From positions 67,489 to 131,488 of the forward strand of contig NZ_LUAV01000033.1 of NCBI RefSeq assembly GCF_002078505.1: a stretch of 64,000 nucleotides of DNA. Reading direction: 5' to 3'. The notes beneath the pieces were generated by a model. It made no database searches. It was not told the origin of the DNA and worked only from the letters and a program-made list of their open reading frames with translations. The translations under genes and the position numbers were made by a program. The stretch comes from Ensifer aridi (lineage in GTDB: Bacteria > Pseudomonadota > Alphaproteobacteria > Rhizobiales > Rhizobiaceae). Below are positions 59,562 through 64,000 of this stretch, piece by piece (the stretch's first letter is position 1; every line of letters begins with the position of its first letter).

Positions 59562-59879
59562 CTTGTTCCTCCTTTCCCTGTTCCAAGTTTGGTGTAGCAC
59601 GAACCTACTGCGTCTTACTATCGCAAATGATGCAGTATATTCGTGCCCGGGCGAATTCTGAGGCGCCAGAAGCAAGGCGGTGGTGGTGCAGTCAGCCCAC
59701 CGTGACCTCGACGAACAGGCGAGGCCGCAGCGGCGAGTCTGGCCCGTCATCCGGCATCCGGGTTCGGGCGCGGCACGGCGTCGCGCAGGAGGGAGAGAGG
59801 GGCCGGGGAAGGGTCGGCCTGGCGGGGGTTGGAGAGCGCCCGGCGAGGCCGGTCACTTCTCGCTCTCGACGGGGTTCCC
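59562..59879. other. Divergent leader region
   Basis: No supported gene. G-rich leader before the ATG at 59880 and promoter region for the divergent DUF1173 gene. Confidence 0.35.
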
Positions 59880-60377
59880 ATGAACGTCATCCCTTCCGTG
59901 TGCGCCACGCCGCCCGTTTCTGCCGGCCGCGCCAGACTGCCGGCCCCAATCCTTAAGCTCGGTCATGCGCTTCTTCCGCTCCTCCAACGAGGCCAATCCA
60001 TTGGCGCAGCCGAGCTTCGGCCGTTTACCAGGGATACCTTTGGCGACAGCGATGCAGAGGGCATCCGGACGTGGAAAGATGCCTTTGAGGTCACAGACAC
60101 GGCCCAGGTCCTCCTTTTGCGCAAGTTCGGCACGGCGATCGCCGCCCGGGCGAATGCGCCGCGGGCAGTATTCGCGATGTCGACGAAGGTCACTCGGCGC
60201 ATTGAGCTCATCGGCCTCATCGATCGCGTGCGCGACTGGCAGAAGTCTATCGGTCTCTACTCCGAGATGTTCAGTTGGGAACAGCGCCTCTTCGTGCCGA
60301 GGTCGAACGAAGGACCAGCGGTCCTGTCGCAGCTGATCGAGCGCAATCGCCTCATTGATGTCATGAGCCGGACCTGA
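59880..60377 (+). CDS. Truncated strawberry-notch family N-terminus
   Basis: 165 residues. ILKLGHALLPLLQRGQSIGA then AELRPFTRDTFGDSDAEGIR TWKDAFEVTDTAQVLLLRKF matches the helical start of the strawberry-notch methyltransferase/helicase of rhizobial plasmids (WKDA-[FY]-E-x-x-[DE]-A-x-V-L-x-L-R). Full proteins exceed 1,400 residues; here the methylase and helicase domains are absent and a different 60-residue tail (IELIGLIDRVRDWQKSIGLY) follows. Likely an internal deletion or a stand-alone short derivative. The downstream Toprim gene starts 13 bases later. Confidence 0.55.
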   Translation: MNVIPSVCATPPVSAGRARLPAPILKLGHALLPLLQRGQSIGAAELRPFTRDTFGDSDAEGIRTWKDAFEVTDTAQVLLLRKFGTAIAARANAPRAVFAMSTKVTRRIELIGLIDRVRDWQKSIGLYSEMFSWEQRLFVPRSNEGPAVLSQLIERNRLIDVMSRT

Positions 60378-60390
60378 GGGGCCGCCGCTC

Positions 60391-61440
60391 ATGTTGTTGT
60401 CCGCCTCAGAACTGGCGGATCTTCTCGCGCGCTGTGCCGAGGCGGTCTGCCGCCACTACCTCTCCGCCGGCCGGCGGGCAGGCAATTACTGGATCGTTGG
60501 CGATGTTGGCAACAATAAGGGCCGCTCGCTCTATGTACACCTTGCCGGCCCACGCGCCGGCAAGTGGACGGATGCCGCGACCGGGCAATACGGTGATCTG
60601 CTCGACCTCCTGCGCGAGACTTGCGGCCTTGTCGACTTCCGCGATATCGCCGACGAGGCCCGTCGCTTTCTCAGCCTTCCCGGGCCGGATCTGGCCAACC
60701 CGGCGTCGTCGCGCAGGTGCGACGCCCAGCATGATCCGCCAGTCGAGAGACCGGCTTCGGAGCGCGCGAGGCGGCTGTTTCGCCTGACGCAACCGCTCGC
60801 CGGCACGCTTGCCGACAGCTATCTGCGCCAGCGCGGCATCCTGCGGGCATCCGCGCATCCCGCGCTGCGGTTCCATCCGTTTTGCTACTATCGGGATCTC
60901 GTCAGCGGTGGGACGACCAACTATCCAGCGCTGATCGCGGTTGTAACCGATGCCTTCGGCTTCATCACCGGTGTGCACCGCACCTGGCTCGATCCGGACG
61001 GCGATGGGAAGGCAAAGGTCGACGACCCTCGTCGCGCTCTTGGCTGCCTCCTCGGCAATGCGGTGCGCTTCCGCTTTCCTGTCCACGGCCCTGTGCCGGT
61101 CATGGCCGCAGGCGAGGGACTCGAAAGCATGCTGTCGCTCGCGCACGTAATGCCTGGCATGCCGACGGTTTCGGCTCTGACGTCCAATCACCTGGCCGCC
61201 TTCCGGCTTCCGGCCGGCTGTGTGCGCCTCTATATCGCCGCCGATGCCGATGCCGCCGGCCGCCGCGGCATCGAGGGATTGAGCCGCCGCGCACAGGCGC
61301 TCGGGATCCTGCCGCTCGTGCTCGCCCCGGAACTCGGTGACTTCAACGAGGATCTGCGCCGGCTCGGTGCGGACCGGCTCACGACGAACTTGCGGGCGCA
61401 GCTCGTGCCTGAAGACGCGCTGGCATTTCTTCTCGCGTGA
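60391..61440 (+). CDS. Toprim-domain primase-like protein (DUF7146)
   Basis: 349 residues. N-terminal zinc-less CHC-like part (NYWIVGDVGNNKGRSLYVHL AGPRAGKWTDAATGQYGDLL), a linker, then SYLRQRGILRASAHPALRFH and the Toprim core VPVMAAGEGLESMLSLAHVM (conserved Glu near 240) with RLYIAADADAAGRRGIEGLS (DxD near 286). Such proteins prime plasmid or phage DNA synthesis in transfer or replication. Full length and intact. Confidence 0.9.
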   Translation: MLLSASELADLLARCAEAVCRHYLSAGRRAGNYWIVGDVGNNKGRSLYVHLAGPRAGKWTDAATGQYGDLLDLLRETCGLVDFRDIADEARRFLSLPGPDLANPASSRRCDAQHDPPVERPASERARRLFRLTQPLAGTLADSYLRQRGILRASAHPALRFHPFCYYRDLVSGGTTNYPALIAVVTDAFGFITGVHRTWLDPDGDGKAKVDDPRRALGCLLGNAVRFRFPVHGPVPVMAAGEGLESMLSLAHVMPGMPTVSALTSNHLAAFRLPAGCVRLYIAADADAAGRRGIEGLSRRAQALGILPLVLAPELGDFNEDLRRLGADRLTTNLRAQLVPEDALAFLLA

Positions 61441-61769
61441 TGCGGCGATGAGGGGAAGGCGAGGCAACGGCGCGGCGTCGCAGGGAGGCCGGTCCGTGCC
61501 GATCGCCGACCGGAGCGCGCGCTCGCGGGCCTGCCGAGAGGCGAACCCTTACCATACGGCGGTCGGGCCTTCAGCGGGTCAGTCGGGTTTCTTCCCCTGC
61601 CGGCCCGCGCAGCGGCCCGTCATTCCTCGCGGGCCAAGAAACCCTCTTGTCCCGCCCGGCGCTTCGCTGGGCCGTGGCGTCGAGCACGCCGCGGTTCCGG
61701 CCCGCCGCCGCATGGACAGGGATCGCCGTCAGGCCGCGAGAGGCGCGGCCGCAACCGACGGAGACCATC
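61441..61769. other. GC-rich leader before DUF2493 gene
   Basis: No supported gene. A GC-rich leader with inverted repeats (GGCCCGC..GCGGGCC near 61600-61640) precedes the ATG at 61770, similar in position to the DUF932 leader hairpin. Confidence 0.4.
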
Positions 61770-62711
61770 ATGAACCTGACCTTGCCGCTCGACGACGCGT
61801 TCGAGCCCCACCACGCCTCTTCCCCGACCGACCGCTTCATCTACGAGATGCAGATCTACGGCCATCGCCCCTTCCAGGACGAGCCGGACTCAAGGCCTCT
61901 GCCCGAAGAGCCGGTCGTACAGTCGGCGCTGACCGCGATCTTCGACGCCCTGTTCGAGATGCTCGGCGACACGCGTCTCGAACCCGATCTCGAAGACCTG
62001 CTCTGGTCGACCGTCAATCTTTTCCATCGCGCCGGCGAGCGCATCCAGCGGGAGCTTCAGCGCAACGAGGACGCGCAGCGCACCGGACAGAGCGAACAGG
62101 ATGGCTCGGAAGTGAAGAGCGTCGAACTGGAACGCCTGATCGCCGAGGGCATCACGCTTCTGGAGCGCCGCAACGCGTTCGAGTTCATGCGCGATTATGC
62201 GGCCGACCTCTTCGAGGCTGAGACCGGATCGGCATGGCGGCCGCGCACCGGCTCCAAGGTCAACCATGCCAACATGACCGCGGCGATGATCGACAGCCGC
62301 GATTTCCTGTCCGCCCGCCGCCGCACTGAGATCGAGGTGCTGATCCCGGCCGGCACGAAGATCGCCTTCGGTGGCGGCATCGAGTACAACAATCACGAGC
62401 TGATCTGGGCGAAGCTCGATCAGGTCCGTGCCAAATATCCGGACATGGTGCTGCTGCACGGCGGTTCGCCCAAAGGTGCCGAACGCATCGCCGCCTGCTG
62501 GGCCGCGGCGCGCAAGGTGACGCAGATCGCCTTCAAGCCGAACTGGACGAAGCACGCCAAGGCCGCGCCCTTCCGGCGCAACGACGACATGCTCTCGGTC
62601 ATGCCGGCGGGCGTTCTTATCTTTCCCGGTTCCGGCATCACCGGCAATCTCGCCGACAAGGCGCGCCGGCTCGGCATCCCGGTCTGGCAGCTCTCGGGAG
62701 ACGGTGCGTGA
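61770..62711 (+). CDS. DUF2493 (SLOG-superfamily) protein
   Basis: 313 residues, ATG at 61770 after CGACGGAGACC. N-terminal half helical (LTLPLDDAFEPHHASSPTDR; ALTAIFDALFEMLGDTRLEP). C-terminal DUF2493 domain: IPAGTKIAFGGGIEYNNHEL, YPDMVLLHGGSPKGAERIAA then CWAAARKVTQIAFKPNWTKH, APFRRNDDML and GVLIFPGSGITGNLADKARR, the nucleotide-binding SLOG/Rossmann pattern. Possibly a nucleotide sensor. Its end lies 62 bases before the antitoxin gene. Confidence 0.9.
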   Translation: MNLTLPLDDAFEPHHASSPTDRFIYEMQIYGHRPFQDEPDSRPLPEEPVVQSALTAIFDALFEMLGDTRLEPDLEDLLWSTVNLFHRAGERIQRELQRNEDAQRTGQSEQDGSEVKSVELERLIAEGITLLERRNAFEFMRDYAADLFEAETGSAWRPRTGSKVNHANMTAAMIDSRDFLSARRRTEIEVLIPAGTKIAFGGGIEYNNHELIWAKLDQVRAKYPDMVLLHGGSPKGAERIAACWAAARKVTQIAFKPNWTKHAKAAPFRRNDDMLSVMPAGVLIFPGSGITGNLADKARRLGIPVWQLSGDGA

Positions 62712-62772
62712 AGCGCCGTTTTCTAAATCTGGAAAATATGGATATTCTGGAGATCGACGAAGGAGTATGATC

Positions 62773-63033
62773 ATGCGGCAGTTCACAACAGGCGATCTCA
62801 ACAAACAGGTCGGCGACGTCACCGATGCCGCCAGCCGCGAGCCCGTCGTTCTCACAAAGCACAGGAAACCCCGTTTCGTGCTGATGAGCTATGAACACTA
62901 CGAGCGGATGCGCGCCGGCGGCGATCCGCGGCGCGCCTACCGCGCGTCAGAGATGCCGGAGGAACACAAGGAATTCTTCGCCGCAGAGATCGATCGGCTG
63001 GCGCGCGGCGAGGGGTATGACGATGAGCCGTGA
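62773..63033 (+). CDS. Phd/YefM-type antitoxin
   Basis: 86 residues from ATG at 62773, seven bases after AAGGAG; the ATG at 62767 is too close to that site. N-terminal Phd fold: FTTGDLNKQVGDVTDAASRE then PVVLTKHRKPRFVLMSYEHY ERM (residues 4-48), the DNA-binding part; the C-terminal acidic helix (EEHKEFFAAEIDRLARGEGY) would bind the toxin. Represses its own promoter in this family. Overlaps the toxin gene by 11 bases. Confidence 0.88.
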   Translation: MRQFTTGDLNKQVGDVTDAASREPVVLTKHRKPRFVLMSYEHYERMRAGGDPRRAYRASEMPEEHKEFFAAEIDRLARGEGYDDEP

Positions 63034-63436
63034 GTTTCTTCCCGGTCAAGTCATCACCTATCCCTATCTCTGGGCATGGCAGCACGAGCGCGGCGAGACA
63101 GAAGACCGGAAGTCCCGACCGACCTGTGTCGTCGTCGCTGTCCGCGGCGCAAATGATGGACTGACGCATCTCGCACTGCTCGCGATCACGCCGCAGGCCG
63201 ACCGCATAGCTCTCGAAGTCTCCGACATCGAATGCCGGCGTGCGGGCCTCACCGACCGTAAACGGTGTTGGATCGTCGTCGACGAATACAATTACGATAT
63301 CGCCGAACACTCCTGGTACATTGAGCCGGATGCAAAAGCCCTCGGCCGTTTCAGCAAGGCCTTCATGATGAAGATTGCGGCTGCATTTGCCGGCGCGTCG
63401 CGGAAGTCGGGCCGGCGTGTCAATCGAACGGAATGA
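63023..63436 (+). CDS. PemK/MazF-like toxin candidate
   Basis: 137 residues from ATG at 63023. LPGQVITYPYLWAWQHERGE then TEDRKSRPTCVVVAVRGAND, and LTHLALLAITPQADRIALEV, fit the PemK/MazF barrel (PG-x-[IV] start, R-S/R-P-x-x-VV strand). Members cut mRNA. Its coupling to a Phd-type antitoxin and small size support a toxin-antitoxin pair, although this mix of Phd with PemK-like is less usual. The basic tail (SRKSGRRVNRTE) is short. Confidence 0.7.
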   Translation: MSREFLPGQVITYPYLWAWQHERGETEDRKSRPTCVVVAVRGANDGLTHLALLAITPQADRIALEVSDIECRRAGLTDRKRCWIVVDEYNYDIAEHSWYIEPDAKALGRFSKAFMMKIAAAFAGASRKSGRRVNRTE

Positions 63437-63861
63437 ACCGGCGCCGGCCCCGATTGCTCTGGATCGACTGATCGAGACAGCCGGGTGTCGGCCAAGGAGA
63501 CTGTGGTCGCCCCGACACCGGAGGGCGGGCAAGATCGTCGAAGATCGCCTGGTCGATGTCGGTGCCGACCAGCTTCGCGAGAGATTACGGCTTGGTCCGC
63601 TGGCGATGCGCTCACCGCAGTCGCCCCAACGTCACCCGAGAGGTGTGGCAGCGGCGCAGCGCGCTCGCTGGCGCCACTTGGCAGGGATCGGCGACGAGGA
63701 CATTGTGCCGGGCGTGTATCCGCATTAGCAGGTGCTGGCGGTCTTTTGCATGCTGGACCGGATGGCCAGAATGGTTTGTCGCCGGCTTCGGTTGCTCGAG
63801 ACTATTCCCGTTTCTATGTCGCGTTTTAGCCGACCGCCTGCTCTTGCGGTCAACCCCTGAA
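63437..63861. other. Degenerate region after toxin gene
   Basis: Three overlapping plus-strand frames show patches of coding-like sequence (ITREVW-type and ADQLRERLRL-type segments) but none is continuous, so a decayed gene is likely. I cannot name it. Confidence 0.35.
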
Positions 63862-64000
63862 GGGGTACGTCTCGGCGAAAATTCCGCAAAATTCGATTCT
63901 GGTTTTTCCGTGCGGGCGCCTGATGCTTTCCCTCCCGCGAGCGGGGTGAAAGCGCGCCGGGTTTTCAGCGGAAAATAGAATTTTGCTGAATTTTCGCCGA
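63862..64000. mobile_element. Tn3-derived miniature inverted-repeat element (TIME), partial
   Basis: A 38-base terminal repeat starts GGGGTACGTCTCGGCGAAAA at 63862 and ends near 63899. Its inverted copy is at 63973-64000 (reverse strand TCGGCGAAAATTCAGCAAAA...), cut by the window edge about 10 bases short of the expected CCCC end. GGGG start and 38-base length are Tn3-family features. Only about 73 bases lie between, so no transposase: a non-autonomous element of about 150 bases. Confidence 0.6.

Overview
The window looks like a plasmid or chromid segment of a Sinorhizobium/Ensifer-type rhizobium. The evidence is an RTX-plus-GH16 ExsH-type succinoglycan glycanase, many small Rhizobiales-only families (DUF982, DUF2934, DUF6766, GcrA), a ligD-ku-ku end-joining operon, a rhizobial VirB-type conjugation cluster and a ParB/DUF932/DUF1173/Toprim/DUF2493 plasmid module. 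Identifications come from reading protein motifs; no database search was run.

Layout. (1) 1-7.9 kb is a decaying prophage-like block, mostly on the minus strand, headed by a LexA-type SOS box at 7878-7892. It carries small zinc-binding proteins, the abasic-site protein YedK, an MT-A70 methylase, RusA, HNH, a DpdA/TGT-like protein paired with a VUT (YhhQ-type) queuosine-precursor transporter, and GcrA- and NusG-like regulators. Many of these are broken by single-base losses in G/C runs. (2) 7.9-29.5 kb is a stress island: ligD-ku-ku, an exsH-like glycanase, YihY, DUF2934, a YciF-like ferritin-fold protein, DUF982, DUF4142, DUF2243, an NRAMP-like transporter and other membrane or secreted proteins. 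Fourteen sites of the form GGAAC-N18/19-TT, the RpoE2 (general stress ECF sigma) promoter pattern, were found; nearly all sit ahead of these genes in the correct orientation. (3) 29.5-33.7 kb holds an ABC-ATPase remnant, a divergent TetR/SDR pair with a palindromic operator, small orphan genes and a winged-helix regulator. (4) 33.7-43.9 kb is a compact virB1-virB11 type IV secretion operon with TrbM-like and EexN-like genes; no coupling protein or relaxase lies in the window. (5) 44-52.8 kb holds a CHASE4-GGDEF-EAL protein, an NmrA-like reductase, a Kef-type antiporter and an SLC13 permease/glycerate kinase operon. (6) 53-63.4 kb is the plasmid module (ParB-like, DUF932, small genes between tRNA-like fragments, DUF1173, a truncated strawberry-notch N-terminus, Toprim, DUF2493) ending in a Phd/PemK-like toxin-antitoxin pair. 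A Tn3-type miniature inverted-repeat element begins at the right edge.

Working together: region 2 appears to be one regulon in which general stress switches on end-joining repair, envelope and secreted proteins; region 1 answers DNA damage through LexA; regions 4 and 6 provide horizontal spread and plasmid upkeep.
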